Shown here in pieces: positions 1-9,571 of a DNA stretch of 64,000 nt. The DNA is taken from the NCBI GenBank assembly GCA_015075325.1, contig JABTUP010000014.1, forward strand, positions 25,848-89,847, given 5' to 3'. Origin of the DNA: Flavobacteriales bacterium. Its GTDB lineage: Bacteria > Bacteroidota > Bacteroidia > Flavobacteriales_E > Vicingaceae. Every line of letters begins with the position of its first letter. The stretch's first letter is position 1. The position numbers and the translations under genes are program-made. The notes under the pieces were generated by a model. The model worked only from the letters and a program-made list of their open reading frames with translations, made no database searches and was not told the origin of the DNA.

Positions 1-983
1 AAGATTACAGCGAAGTTGGTGCTCAAATTGTTTATAGCACACAAGAAATATATAAATCCAATTTAATTTTAAAAGTAGAACCACCTACTTTAGAAGAAAT
101 TGACATGATGCAAACAGGTCAGTTATTGATTTCTGCTCTTCAACTACCAATTCAACCAAAAGATTTTTTAAAGAAATTAATTTCTAAACGTATTACAGCT
201 ATTGCTTTTGATTACATAAAAGACGCCGAAGGAGTTTTACCAATTGTAAATGCAATGAGTGAAATTGCTGGAAATGCTTCAATTTTAATAGCCTCGGAAT
301 ACTTGAGTAACTCTACCAACGGTAAAGGTCAATTGTTTGGAGGTATTTCTGGAGTTTCTCCAACCGATGTAGTTATTTTAGGTGCTGGAACAGTTGGCGA
401 ATTTGCTACAAAATCTGCTTTAGGATTAGGTGCTTCGGTAAAAGTGTTTGATAACAACACACAAAAATTAAGACGTTTACAAGACGCTTGTGGTCAACGA
501 GTTTATACTTCCGTTATTCAACCCAATGTATTATCAAACGCATTACGTACCGCCGATGTAGTAATTGGAGCTATCAGCAACAAAATTGGTAGAGCCCCAA
601 TTATTGTAACCGAAGACATGGTAAGTAACATGAAAGACCGTTCTGTTATTGTTGATGTAAGTATAGATAAAGGTGGTTGTATAGAAACATCTGAAGTTAC
701 CAACCACAAAAATCCAACCTTTGTAAAACATGGCGTAATTCATTATTGTGTTCCGAATATTGCTTCTCGTTTTTCAAGAACTGCCTCAAATGCATTAAGC
801 AATGTAATTGCTCCAACTTTAATTGACACTGGTGATTTTGGAGGTTTAGAAGCCATGATAAAATCTTATTCTGGTATACAAAACGGAGTGTACTTATACA
901 AAGGAGTGTTAACCAATAAATACTTAGCAGAAACGTTTAGTTTACCTTACAAAGACATTAATTTGTTGTTAATGGCAATGTGA
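1..983 (+). CDS. ald: Alanine dehydrogenase, 5' end missing
   Basis: The reading frame is open from base 3, so the gene starts before the window; the Met at 105 is internal. The product would interconvert L-alanine with pyruvate and ammonia using NAD in the cytoplasm. The visible part holds the end of the AlaDh/PNT N-terminal domain, then a Rossmann fold with the glycine motif VVILGAGTVGEFATKSALGL, then the family signature around VDVSIDKGGC and HYCVPNIASR. These C-terminal motifs separate alanine dehydrogenase from transhydrogenase subunits. It ends with TGA at 981-983. About 70 bases of simple AT-rich sequence with ACTTTAA words follow before the next gene. The family assignment is firm; the size of the missing part, roughly a quarter of the protein, is inferred from usual family length. 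Confidence 0.92.
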   Translation, partial: DYSEVGAQIVYSTQEIYKSNLILKVEPPTLEEIDMMQTGQLLISALQLPIQPKDFLKKLISKRITAIAFDYIKDAEGVLPIVNAMSEIAGNASILIASEYLSNSTNGKGQLFGGISGVSPTDVVILGAGTVGEFATKSALGLGASVKVFDNNTQKLRRLQDACGQRVYTSVIQPNVLSNALRTADVVIGAISNKIGRAPIIVTEDMVSNMKDRSVIVDVSIDKGGCIETSEVTNHKNPTFVKHGVIHYCVPNIASRFSRTASNALSNVIAPTLIDTGDFGGLEAMIKSYSGIQNGVYLYKGVLTNKYLAETFSLPYKDINLLLMAM

Positions 984-1052
984 TTCAGTTCACAAGCATC
1001 TATTAACAATAAATCAACAACTAAACTTTAATAAACTTCTAAACTTTAAAAA

Positions 1053-1484
1053 TTGAATTTTGCAGGAAGATTAAAATATTATTTACTAGGATTTGGCTTG
1101 GGTTGTGTAATTGTTTGGGCAACACTATATCGAAATCACGACCGCCCATCATGGTTGCCAAAAGGTAGAATTGTAGAGTTTTTAGAGAAAACTGATGTAA
1201 TTGTTAGCGAACAACTTAAGTGCAAATTAACGTGTAACAATATTCCGTTAGACTTTATGAATAAAGCCTTTTGGGATAAAGTTGAAGTAGATTTTGAAAA
1301 GAGTGCTACCAAAAGAAAACCTTGCCCTGAATATTACATAACAGGCACCTTAGCAAACAATCAAAAAATTGTACTTTATATTGAAAACTGTGAGTTGTGT
1401 GAAAACTGCTCCCAAGAAGGAACAGCTACACTTCGAAACTTTGAAATAGAAAATCCATCAACAAACTGTGAGTGTGGTAATTAA
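1053..1484 (+). CDS. Small membrane-anchored DUF4258-like protein
   Basis: A 143-residue protein starting at TTG; no in-frame ATG exists before residue 69, and only the TTG start keeps the N-terminal membrane segment (about residues 9-26, YYLLGFGLGCVIVWATLY). The rest resembles DUF4258: a short domain with a conserved core around PCPEYYITGTL and a Cys-rich end (CELCENC, later CECG). That C-terminal cysteine spacing could bind a metal, but this is a guess. It lies just after alanine dehydrogenase and 29 bases before the polysaccharide locus. From memory, this neighbour pair with ald is common in Bacteroidota. Function unknown. Confidence 0.7.
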   Translation: MNFAGRLKYYLLGFGLGCVIVWATLYRNHDRPSWLPKGRIVEFLEKTDVIVSEQLKCKLTCNNIPLDFMNKAFWDKVEVDFEKSATKRKPCPEYYITGTLANNQKIVLYIENCELCENCSQEGTATLRNFEIENPSTNCECGN

Positions 1485-1513
1485 CTATACCATTATTTGA
1501 ACTACAAAAGCTA

Positions 1514-2791
1514 TTGAAACGTTTTTTTATCAAATCTGATTTTTCCAAAAACACCCTAATTTTAGTTAGCGGAACCATTGCTGCACAAGCAATTCCTCTT
1601 GCACTTCATCCATTTTTACGACACATTTATACTCCAGAAGATTTTGGTGCTATGGCTGTATTCTTAAGCATCTTTAGTATGGTAACTATTGTTTCTGCAC
1701 TAAGATATGAAGCAACCATTGTACTTCCAAAAGAAAACAACGAGGCTGCAAACATTCTAGCGTTAACATTCATCATCAGTTTTCTATTCAATATACTTAT
1801 GATGTTGGTTTTGCTGCTTTTTAAAACACCAATTGTTGAGTTTATTGGGCTACCTTTAAAATATGTAAATTTTATTTTTATACTACCTATCACCAGCTTT
1901 TTGTTTAGTTTATATCAATCAATAAATTATTGGCTCATTCGTCAAAAAGCTTTTAAAGCAAGTTCGATAAATAAAATTGTTAGAAGAACGGTTGAAGGAG
2001 CTACGCAACTCACTTTGGGTCTATTAAAGATCCCTGGAGGATTATTTGTTGGTGATTTTTTTGGGAATTTCTCCAATGTTATTAGTGGTGTTCGTCAACT
2101 TTTTAAAAATAACTTTAGCCTAAACACCATTACAAAAAGCGAAATTGTTCTTGTTTTAAAAAGGTATATCGATTATCCAAAATACAATGTAATACCCACC
2201 CTGTTGAGTAGTGCCGCAAGTTTTTTGCCTTTTTTGTTTATTAATAAGTTTTATTCTACAGAAATGGTTGGTTACATAGATTTATCAAAAATGGTATTGT
2301 CTATTCCTTTAATATTTATTTCGGCTACTATTTCTCAAGTATTGTTTCAACAAATAACTGAGAAAAAACATAATTTGATTAGTATAAAAAATGATTTATT
2401 AAATGTATTTTATTTACTAATTGCTATAATTAGTATTGAAGCAATCGTATTATTTTTGTTTGGAGATGAATTATTTAAACTAATTTTTGGAGATAAATAC
2501 ATCCTATCAAGTAGCTTTTCAAAAATTTTAATTTTTAGTTTTTCATTAAATTTTATAACCTCTACTTTTTCTACTATTTACATTACATTTAATAAAATAA
2601 AAATAAATAGCATTTGGCAAGTCGCATACTTTGCTTCTATTTGCAGTTTATTGTTTTTTACAAAAATTGAATTAATTGATTTTATTAAGATATACGTATG
2701 TATTGAAATAATTATGAGTTTAATAAATTGTTTAATGCTTTTTAGTATAGTAAAAAAGTACGAAACAAAAATGATCAACCCAACAACTTAG
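1514..2791 (+). CDS. Wzx-type polysaccharide flippase
   Basis: A 425-residue, very hydrophobic protein with about 12 predicted membrane helices, belonging to the MATE/MOP polysaccharide-export family (Polysacc_synt). Such proteins flip undecaprenyl-linked repeat units from the cytoplasmic to the periplasmic face of the inner membrane. The N-terminal part (LILVSGTIAAQAIPLALHPF and RHIYTPEDFGAMAVFLSIFS) is typical of the family. The start is TTG at 1514 and the length is normal for Wzx. It opens the polysaccharide locus and is 6 bases upstream of a Wzy-like gene, which fits a Wzx/Wzy-dependent pathway. The substrate cannot be told from sequence. Confidence 0.85.
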   Translation: MKRFFIKSDFSKNTLILVSGTIAAQAIPLALHPFLRHIYTPEDFGAMAVFLSIFSMVTIVSALRYEATIVLPKENNEAANILALTFIISFLFNILMMLVLLLFKTPIVEFIGLPLKYVNFIFILPITSFLFSLYQSINYWLIRQKAFKASSINKIVRRTVEGATQLTLGLLKIPGGLFVGDFFGNFSNVISGVRQLFKNNFSLNTITKSEIVLVLKRYIDYPKYNVIPTLLSSAASFLPFLFINKFYSTEMVGYIDLSKMVLSIPLIFISATISQVLFQQITEKKHNLISIKNDLLNVFYLLIAIISIEAIVLFLFGDELFKLIFGDKYILSSSFSKILIFSFSLNFITSTFSTIYITFNKIKINSIWQVAYFASICSLLFFTKIELIDFIKIYVCIEIIMSLINCLMLFSIVKKYETKMINPTT

Positions 2792-2797
2792 AAAAAA

Positions 2798-4057
2798 ATG
2801 TTTCTAACCTTAAAAAATTACATCATATCAGATAACAAAGGCAAACGTAATGCGATTTTCGTTTTATTACTCGTATTTGGTTTTCCAACCATTGCTATTA
2901 TTAATTATGCAACTGAAATACAAAGTGGAATAATTAGTCAGGCTTACCGTATGCTTAATTTAATAATTTCAGGTATTTTGATATTAGAATTTTTAGTTAA
3001 AACAAACTTTAAACTAAATTCTAAAATTAGTTTCAACAAAGATTTTTTAATTAAAAAAGCTCCGTTTATCTTGTTTTTAATATTTTGGATGGCATACTTA
3101 CTTCGATTGTATATCGATTTAGAAATTAATCATATTACTAACGCTTTCAATTATTCTAATAGCTACTATTTCTTATTTGCTATAGGAGTAACCATAATTC
3201 CAATGCTTGCTGTTGCAAGTATTAAAGAATTTGATGTTGATTTTTTTCAGCTATCATTACATCGATATTTAGTTGTTTTAAACATTGGTTTGGTTATTAT
3301 TTTCTTTTTAGGAAAACTATTCAACCCAGCTCCAGACTATCGATTTTTTATTATAAGAGACGAATTTTATTACCTTGATGCCATTACCATTGCTATTTAT
3401 GGTAGCCTTTTAGTATTAACCAGCTTTTTAAGTAAGAAAAAGAATTTATTTACCTATTTACTTATTGCATTAGGTTTCTTTATAGTTTTAACAACAGCAT
3501 CAAGAGGCCCGATTTTATCTTTATTATTAGCCTTATTTTTTATTTTTATTTTTATTGACAAAAAAATAAGCTTTAAATATCTATACCTGACTATAGCTTT
3601 AATCTTCTCCATGATAGCAAATTATGTTACATCATTAATATTTGTTAAAGAGTTTATAGTTGGTAACCCAATGCTTTATCGTATAAATAACATGGAGGAA
3701 GATCAAAGTACTGTTAGCAGATTAGATGTACTCAACGAAGGGATACAGCAATTTTTAGAAGGCCCTATTTTTGGATCTCATTTTTTGGTAGTTAAATCAA
3801 GTATGTACGCACACAATATCTTTTTTGATGTTCTATTAACTACCGGAATTTTTGGGTTACTTTTAATTATTCCTATATTTTTAATTTTTGCAAAAAAAAT
3901 GCTATCACCAACAAAAACTATAATTTTAAGTGTTTTAGGATTTTATTTGTTTTTAAATACTTTAACATCTGGAGCCTGTTATAACATGACTGAATTCTGG
4001 ATTATTTTTGCTTTAACAATCGTATATAAAAAAGACTTAATAAATAACCCTGTTTAA
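2798..4057 (+). CDS. O-antigen polymerase (Wzy-like) membrane protein
   Basis: A 419-residue integral membrane protein with about 11-12 helices. The signature of the O-antigen ligase/polymerase family is present: an SRGP motif starting a helix (TASRGPILSLLLALF) and, after a large periplasmic loop, AHNIFFDVLLTTGIFGLL. Sitting right behind the flippase, it most likely polymerises repeat units in the periplasm, although sequence alone does not separate Wzy from WaaL. Its stop codon overlaps the next ATG as TAATG, implying translational coupling. A second protein of this fold lies at 14902-16140. Confidence 0.8.
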   Translation: MFLTLKNYIISDNKGKRNAIFVLLLVFGFPTIAIINYATEIQSGIISQAYRMLNLIISGILILEFLVKTNFKLNSKISFNKDFLIKKAPFILFLIFWMAYLLRLYIDLEINHITNAFNYSNSYYFLFAIGVTIIPMLAVASIKEFDVDFFQLSLHRYLVVLNIGLVIIFFLGKLFNPAPDYRFFIIRDEFYYLDAITIAIYGSLLVLTSFLSKKKNLFTYLLIALGFFIVLTTASRGPILSLLLALFFIFIFIDKKISFKYLYLTIALIFSMIANYVTSLIFVKEFIVGNPMLYRINNMEEDQSTVSRLDVLNEGIQQFLEGPIFGSHFLVVKSSMYAHNIFFDVLLTTGIFGLLLIIPIFLIFAKKMLSPTKTIILSVLGFYLFLNTLTSGACYNMTEFWIIFALTIVYKKDLINNPV

Positions 4058-5250
4058 TGAAAATTGTTATTCTTAGTGTATGGTATTCTGAAAAAATGGG
4101 GTATATCGAAAATTGTTTGCCTAAATCGTTAGCAAAGCAAGGTCACGAAGTTCATGTGATTAGTTCTACCGCACAAGTTTATTATAATGACCCTAATTAC
4201 AGTAAAATTTATGAACCTTATATAGGTAAAAATATTCAACCAGAAGGAGTTAAAGAGATTGATGGATTTTATTTACATCGAATTAGTTTTGGATACTTTT
4301 TAAATAAAATGTATTTAAAAAATTTAAACCAAAAACTTAATGAAATACAACCAGATATCGTACAAACTTTTGATGTATTCTCATTTTTAACACTTCAATC
4401 AGCATATTATAAAATATTTAAAGGGTACAAATTATTTACGGCAAATCATACCGTAGCATCTGTTTTCCCTTTGTTATTAGATAAAAAAAATTCTCCATTA
4501 TATAAGCTAAACTTTTTTATTACTCGTACAATTCCAGGAAGAATTATTAGCTGGCTAACATCGAGATGCTATCCTGCAACCATTGATGCATTAGAGATTG
4601 CCGTTAAATATTATGGTATTCCAAAAAGGAAAGTACAATTAGCTTGTTTGGGAGTAGATACAGACTTTTTTCACCCATACACCCAAGAGGATGAATTAAA
4701 AATTAGAAATAAAATACGTTCTGAATTAGGTTTTACTAAAGAGGATATTGTGTGCATTTATACAGGAAGATATACCAATGAAAAAAATCCACTATGCTTA
4801 GCAAAAGCTATTGAAAAGCTTTCCGAATTTGAACCTAATTTTAAAGCATTTTTTATGGGAAATGGTCCTCAACTAAATGATATAAAAATTTCGAAAAACT
4901 GCGTTTTACATGATTTTGTACCTTATCATCAACTACCCGTATACTATGCAATTGCTGATATTGGAGTATGGCCAAGACAAGAATCTACAAGTATGATTGA
5001 TGCCGCAGCTTGTGGTTTACCCATAATAATAAGCAACAAGGTACAAGCTACAGAAAGAGTTGAAGGAAATGGTTTAACATACATTGAAAATGATGTTGAA
5101 GATTTATCAAACACCATTCTAAAATTAAAAGATAAAAGTTTAAGAACTAAACTTGGAAATATAGGTAAAACAAAGATTCAAGATAATTTTAGTTGGGACA
5201 AAATTGCAAAAGAACGTATAATCGATTACTCAAATTTTATTGATTCATAA
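4057..5250 (+). CDS. Glycosyltransferase family 4 (GT-B)
   Basis: A 397-residue GT-B glycosyltransferase. The N-terminal domain begins KIVILSVWYSEKMGYIENCL with a typical HEVHVIS segment; the C-terminal Glycos_transf_1 domain starts near IVCIYTGRYTNEKNP and ends with the EX7E-like donor-binding region (ESTSMIDAAACGLPIIIS), where the donor nucleotide sugar would bind. It likely adds one sugar to the growing lipid-linked repeat at the cytoplasmic face. It is translationally coupled to the polymerase gene before it (TAATG) and is 3 bases from wecB. Acceptor and donor are unknown; a ManNAc donor is possible given the neighbour. Confidence 0.85.
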   Translation: MKIVILSVWYSEKMGYIENCLPKSLAKQGHEVHVISSTAQVYYNDPNYSKIYEPYIGKNIQPEGVKEIDGFYLHRISFGYFLNKMYLKNLNQKLNEIQPDIVQTFDVFSFLTLQSAYYKIFKGYKLFTANHTVASVFPLLLDKKNSPLYKLNFFITRTIPGRIISWLTSRCYPATIDALEIAVKYYGIPKRKVQLACLGVDTDFFHPYTQEDELKIRNKIRSELGFTKEDIVCIYTGRYTNEKNPLCLAKAIEKLSEFEPNFKAFFMGNGPQLNDIKISKNCVLHDFVPYHQLPVYYAIADIGVWPRQESTSMIDAAACGLPIIISNKVQATERVEGNGLTYIENDVEDLSNTILKLKDKSLRTKLGNIGKTKIQDNFSWDKIAKERIIDYSNFIDS

Positions 5251-5253
5251 ACC

Positions 5254-6327
5254 ATGAAGATTTTAACTATTCTTGGAGCTAGACCACAGTTTATTAAAGC
5301 CGCTGCTTTAAGCAGAGAATTTAAAAAACATCATGAAATAACTGAAATAATTGTTCATACAGGGCAACATTTTGATAAAAACATGTCTGACATATTTTTT
5401 GAAGAAATGGAAATTCCAAAACCAAATTATTTTTTAGACATCAATTCGCTCAACCATGGTGCAATGACTGGTAGAATGATGGAAAAAATAGAATATGTAA
5501 TTGAAATAGAAAAGCCTGACTATGTAATGGTTTATGGCGATACTAACTCCACTTTAGCCGGAGCTATAACAGCAAAGAAAAAACACATAAAACTTATTCA
5601 TGTAGAAGCTGGACTAAGAAGTTTTAACATGAACATGCCTGAGGAAATTAATAGAATATTAACAGATAGAATTTCTGATTATTTATTTTGTCCAACACCA
5701 CAAGCTTATAAAAACTTAATGGCAGAAGGCTTTGCTAATTTTCAATGTAAAACAGAAATTGTTGGTGATGTAATGGAAGATGCCATTCTTTTTTATAGTG
5801 AAAAGGCTATACAAAAATCAACTATCTTAACTGACAATAATATTGATAATTATATATTGTGCACCATACATCGACAAGAAAATACAGACAATATTGAACG
5901 ATTAACACAACTGGTTGATGCCATCAATAAAATTAACTCTATTATTCAAGTCGTTATACCTTTACACCCAAGAACTAAGTCTATAATTTCTAAAAATAAT
6001 TTGCAGTTAAACGCCAAAATAATAAATCCGGTTGGATATTTAGACATGCTTAACCTTACAAAAAATTCAAAATTGGTATTAACCGACAGTGGAGGATTGC
6101 AAAAAGAAGCATTTATTCTTAAAAAATTCTGTATAACACTCCGTGATGAAACAGAATGGGTTGAACTAGTGGAAAACAAGGTTAATTTTTTAGTAGGATC
6201 CAATTCTTCAGCTATTATTGAAACTACTAAAAAGATGTTAAACACAACATTTACTTGTTCATTAAGCCTTTATGGTAATGGAAAAGCATCAGCAAATATC
6301 GTAGCATTTTTATTTCAACATCAATAG
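5254..6327 (+). CDS. wecB: UDP-N-acetylglucosamine 2-epimerase (non-hydrolysing)
   Basis: A 357-residue WecB/MnaA-family epimerase that converts UDP-GlcNAc to UDP-ManNAc in the cytoplasm. Family motifs are visible: GARPQFIK at residues 8-15, HTGQHFDKNMSDIFFEE, MVYGDTNSTLAGAI, HVEAGLRSFNMNMPEEINR and, late in the protein, LTDSGGLQKEA. Length is normal. It provides the precursor for a ManNAc-type residue in this surface glycan; I see no WecC-like dehydrogenase in the window, so the sugar may be used as ManNAc itself or changed by enzymes elsewhere. Confidence 0.92.
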   Translation: MKILTILGARPQFIKAAALSREFKKHHEITEIIVHTGQHFDKNMSDIFFEEMEIPKPNYFLDINSLNHGAMTGRMMEKIEYVIEIEKPDYVMVYGDTNSTLAGAITAKKKHIKLIHVEAGLRSFNMNMPEEINRILTDRISDYLFCPTPQAYKNLMAEGFANFQCKTEIVGDVMEDAILFYSEKAIQKSTILTDNNIDNYILCTIHRQENTDNIERLTQLVDAINKINSIIQVVIPLHPRTKSIISKNNLQLNAKIINPVGYLDMLNLTKNSKLVLTDSGGLQKEAFILKKFCITLRDETEWVELVENKVNFLVGSNSSAIIETTKKMLNTTFTCSLSLYGNGKASANIVAFLFQHQ

Positions 6328-6350
6328 CTCTAATTTTACTAAAAACAATT

Positions 6351-6479
6351 GTGATTAAACTCAATATAAATATCAATACAATAAAAATAGTTTATGATGA
6401 AAAAGATTATTCATTTAACAAATTGAATGATGATGAACAAACGATAATAATTAATGAGTTTCAGAATAATAATGCATAA
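6351..6479 (+). CDS. Possible small protein, 42 residues
   Basis: A short open frame with a GTG start between wecB and the next glycosyltransferase, encoding a 42-residue polar product (begins VIKLNININTIKIVYDEKDY, ends in EFQNNNA). It fits the 158-base gap and ends 6 bases before the next start. I recognise no family. It could be a real small coupled gene or chance in AT-rich DNA; no clear ribosome binding site was seen. Confidence 0.3.
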   Translation: MIKLNININTIKIVYDEKDYSFNKLNDDEQTIIINEFQNNNA

Positions 6480-6485
6480 GATAAA

Positions 6486-7607
6486 ATGAGCATGAAAATT
6501 ATTATATTAGAGCATGCTCTTGCTCACTATAGGAAAGACGTCTTTGAGAAACTTATCAATCACCCTGATTTTTCTATTGAAATAATTGGAGGAGAGGATT
6601 TTAAAGAGATAAAAAGTTTAGGTAAGCCATACACTTCATTTCCCTATAAAAAAACTAGTTTTTTAGGTCATGAATTTTATTATCTCAAAGGAATTATCAA
6701 TTATATCTCTACAAAAAAACCTGATGTTATTATTTGTACAGGTTTTGACCCGCATCTTATTCATACTATTTTATTGTTTATTGCACACAAAATAATTTTA
6801 AGTAAAAAATTTATTTGGTGGTCGCACGGAACCACTGGCAACCAAGGACGTTTAGGCTTTATTTTTAGAAGATTTTTTTATAAAAATTCTGATGGAGTTT
6901 TAGTTTATAGCCAAAAAGGAAGAGATAATTTACGTAACATGAATGTAGATACCGATAATATTAAAATTGTTGGTAACTCTCTAAACAATGAAGATTATGG
7001 TTTTCTAAATCTTAATTTACCAACTTCAGCTGTCAATCCTCATAAAAAATTTACCATTCTATTTTGTGGCAGAATCACTCCTAGTAAAAAAATTGATGTT
7101 TTAATTCAATCTTTAAGTATTCTTAAAATCAACCATCAAATAGATTTGAAATGTATAATAATAGGCGGTGGTGATTCTTCGGCACTTAAAACGTTAACCA
7201 AACAACTACAACTCGAAGATGTTGTAGAATTTACTGGTGCAAAGTATGGAAATGAAACATTTCCGTATTTTTTAAATGCTGATTTATTTGTATATCCTGG
7301 TGGTGTAGGTCTTTCTTTATTACAAGCATTTTCATTTGGATTACCAGTAATAACAACTGACAACCTTATATTACATGGACCAGAAATTGAGCTTTTAAGC
7401 CCTGGTAAAAATGGTGATTTATGTAAAGATGAAGATACGGAAGATTTTGCCAGAACAATTTTAACTTGGCATAAAAAAATAATTGAAAACAAATTGCAAA
7501 TACGAGTAAACTGTATTGAATCTATAAAAGAAAAACGATATTTACCAAATGATATGTATCAAACTATCATTGACTTTCTGAACAAAAAACTAATAAAACA
7601 TTCCTAA
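6486..7607 (+). CDS. Glycosyltransferase family 4 (GT-B)
   Basis: A 373-residue GT-B glycosyltransferase. The N-terminal acceptor domain contains the WWSHGTTGNQGRLGFIFRR stretch and VYSQKGRDNL, a pattern seen in family 4 transferases of capsule loci. The C-terminal nucleotide-sugar domain starts near FTILFCGRITPSKKIDVLI and carries YPGGVGLSLLQAFSFGLPVI, the place of the EX7E-like motif, although the first Glu is replaced (GGVGLS), which is also seen in relatives. Start ATG at 6486 with a second in-frame ATG two codons on. Donor and acceptor unknown. Confidence 0.82.
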   Translation: MSMKIIILEHALAHYRKDVFEKLINHPDFSIEIIGGEDFKEIKSLGKPYTSFPYKKTSFLGHEFYYLKGIINYISTKKPDVIICTGFDPHLIHTILLFIAHKIILSKKFIWWSHGTTGNQGRLGFIFRRFFYKNSDGVLVYSQKGRDNLRNMNVDTDNIKIVGNSLNNEDYGFLNLNLPTSAVNPHKKFTILFCGRITPSKKIDVLIQSLSILKINHQIDLKCIIIGGGDSSALKTLTKQLQLEDVVEFTGAKYGNETFPYFLNADLFVYPGGVGLSLLQAFSFGLPVITTDNLILHGPEIELLSPGKNGDLCKDEDTEDFARTILTWHKKIIENKLQIRVNCIESIKEKRYLPNDMYQTIIDFLNKKLIKHS

Positions 7608-7681
7608 TTTATCAAAAAAGGTAATTTAGAGTCTTCAATACCATTTATGGTTACTTTAGTTAACTTTACAAAAATTATAAG

Positions 7682-8413
7682 ATGTCCAATCTCAAAAAAG
7701 CTATTCTACAACAACTCTTTAAACCCACGTTTATCAGTTTTTGTATCAACCCATTTTTTTGGGGAAGAGCCGCCATTTATTTAAGTGTGAAGAAATTCGC
7801 ACCGCATATTTCTGGAAAAACAGTTGATGTTGGTAGCGGTAGCAAACCTTACAAAGATTTGTTTAAAAAAGTAACCGAATACATTGGTATTGATATTGAA
7901 CAATCTGGCCATAACCATGATACATCAAATATTGATTTATTTTACGATGGGAAAACATTTCCGTTTGAAAATAGTACTGTAGATTCATTGGTATTTTTTG
8001 AAGTTTTAGAACATGTTTTTAATCCAGATGAATTTCTATCAGAAATTGCTAGAGTAGTAAAACCTAATGGAAAATGTGTGGTTACTATTCCTTTTTTGTG
8101 GGGAGAACATGAACAACCATACGATTTTGCAAGATACTCCTCTTTTGGACTAAAACACTTGTTTAACCAACACGGCTTAGAAATTATAGAACACAAAAAA
8201 TACTTGTCTGATTTTAGAATATTTCCATTATTGGTAAACAGTTACATTTATACCATTTCTAAAAAATTTCTACCTGGACTAGTAGCTTGGGCATTAATTA
8301 TTCCTTTCTCATTTTTAAATAATTTTATTGGACTAATACTTTACATGCTCCCAAAAAATGAGGAAATGTATTTTGGTAATATTTATGTTCTAAAAAACAC
8401 AAAAACCAACTAA
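7682..8413 (+). CDS. SAM-dependent methyltransferase (class I)
   Basis: A 243-residue class I methyltransferase (Methyltransf_11 type). Motif I is VDVGSGSKPYKDLFKK near residue 49, followed by YIGIDIEQ (ribose-binding acid) and a motif around SLVFFEVLEHVFNPDEFLSE. A C-terminal hydrophobic segment (about residues 193-222) may attach it to the membrane. It probably methylates a sugar or a lipid-linked glycan. Its stop overlaps the start of the next methyltransferase gene (TAATG), so the two are made together. A TACTTTAG box at about 7652-7659 could be a weak internal promoter. Confidence 0.82.
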   Translation: MSNLKKAILQQLFKPTFISFCINPFFWGRAAIYLSVKKFAPHISGKTVDVGSGSKPYKDLFKKVTEYIGIDIEQSGHNHDTSNIDLFYDGKTFPFENSTVDSLVFFEVLEHVFNPDEFLSEIARVVKPNGKCVVTIPFLWGEHEQPYDFARYSSFGLKHLFNQHGLEIIEHKKYLSDFRIFPLLVNSYIYTISKKFLPGLVAWALIIPFSFLNNFIGLILYMLPKNEEMYFGNIYVLKNTKTN

Positions 8414-9198
8414 TGCTTAAAGAACTACTTCCTCCCATTTTAGTTAAATATTTGTCTAGTTTTTTTTACGGCTGGTCAGGCAACTACAATTTGTGGGATG
8501 ACGCAAAAAAAAAATGTTCGGGTTATGATAGTGAAATCATCTTTAATAAAGTAAAAAATGCTTTATTAAAAGTAAAAAATGGTGAAGCTATTTTTGAAAG
8601 AGATTCGGTTATTTTTGATAAAATTCACTACTCATTTCCTTTGCTTTCCGCTTTAAGTCAAACCGCACTAAATTCCTCACAAAAACTACATGTATTAGAT
8701 TTTGGAGGCTCAATGGGAAGCAGCTATTATCAAAACAGAAAATTGTTCAATAACTTAACTAGCTTTTCATGGAACATTATTGAGCAAGAACATTTTGTTA
8801 AAGAAGGAAAACTAACCTTTGCCGACGAGCATTTACAATTTTATTACACCATTGATGATTGTTTAAAAGAACAACATATTAATTTATTTTTGTTAGGCTC
8901 AGTTTTGCAATACATCGAAAAACCTTACGAATTGTTAGACATTATTTTATCAAAAAAAATAGCATTTATTCATCTAGATCGTACACCAATATTTAAGCAC
9001 AATAAGGACAGAATAACTGTTCAAAAAGTTCATAAATCGATTTATAACGCTCAATATCCTTGCTGGATTTTTAATGAAACTAAATTAATAAACTACATTT
9101 GTAATGCTGGATATGAATTAGTTTTTGATGCCGAACCAATTGAACGAATCAATGTTACTGACGCATATTTAAAAGGATATTACTTTAAACTTAAATAA
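8413..9198 (+). CDS. Putative methyltransferase, TIGR04325 (LIC12133) family
   Basis: A 261-residue protein that matches the TIGR04325 putative methyltransferase family: an N-terminal segment with GYDSEIIFNKVKNALLKVKN and ERDSV, then a SAM-binding motif VLDFGGSMGSSYYQNRK, then FLLGSVLQYIEKPYELLD. Members are typical of O-antigen and capsule loci, but no reaction is well established to my knowledge. Start ATG overlaps the previous stop by one base. It may act on the same acceptor as the upstream methyltransferase; this is inference from coupling only. Confidence 0.78.
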   Translation: MLKELLPPILVKYLSSFFYGWSGNYNLWDDAKKKCSGYDSEIIFNKVKNALLKVKNGEAIFERDSVIFDKIHYSFPLLSALSQTALNSSQKLHVLDFGGSMGSSYYQNRKLFNNLTSFSWNIIEQEHFVKEGKLTFADEHLQFYYTIDDCLKEQHINLFLLGSVLQYIEKPYELLDIILSKKIAFIHLDRTPIFKHNKDRITVQKVHKSIYNAQYPCWIFNETKLINYICNAGYELVFDAEPIERINVTDAYLKGYYFKLK

Positions 9199-9202
9199 TA
9201 GT

Positions 9203-9571
9203 ATGGCTTATTTATTAAACTTAAAAACATTTACTGATAAAAGAGGAAACTTAACAGTTATTGAAAAAGTAATTCCGTTTGATATTAAGCGAATTTTTTA
9301 CATTTATGGAGTTGATGATTCTGTTAGAGGCGGACACCGACATGTTAAAACTATTCAAGCCGCAATATGTTTAAAAGGAAGTTGTATTATATCTAACGAC
9401 GACAATGAAACACAACAAGAATTTGTTTTAGATTCGCCTGATAAATGTTTAATTTTAGAACCAAAAGACTGGCACCAAATGTATAACTTTACAGAAGATG
9501 CAATACTAATGGTACTTGCTTCTGAACACTTTGAACCAGAGGATTATATCTATGAAAAATACAACCATTGA
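9203..9571 (+). CDS. fdtA: dTDP-4-oxo-6-deoxyglucose 3,4-ketoisomerase, FdtA/WxcM family
   Basis: A 122-residue single-domain cupin of the FdtA/QdtA family. These enzymes move the keto group of dTDP-4-keto-6-deoxyglucose from C4 to C3. Seen here: [12 protein letters not shown] at the N-terminus, the His-rich active-site strand [18 protein letters not shown], and [10 protein letters not shown]. Which product stereoisomer forms (Fdt or Qdt type) cannot be read with confidence. The gene overlaps the aminotransferase gene that follows by 20 bases, which is the usual partner in Fuc3NAc/Qui3NAc synthesis. RmlA and RmlB, needed to supply the substrate, are not in this window. Confidence 0.85.
   Translation: MAYLLNLKTFTDKRGNLTVIEKVIPFDIKRIFYIYGVDDSVRGGHRHVKTIQAAICLKGSCIISNDDNETQQEFVLDSPDKCLILEPKDWHQMYNFTEDAILMVLASEHFEPEDYIYEKYNH

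Noticed and set aside
9516..9551. TTG start for the FdtB-like gene
   Set aside because: The extension lies inside fdtA and adds residues without family support; ATG 9552 fits.
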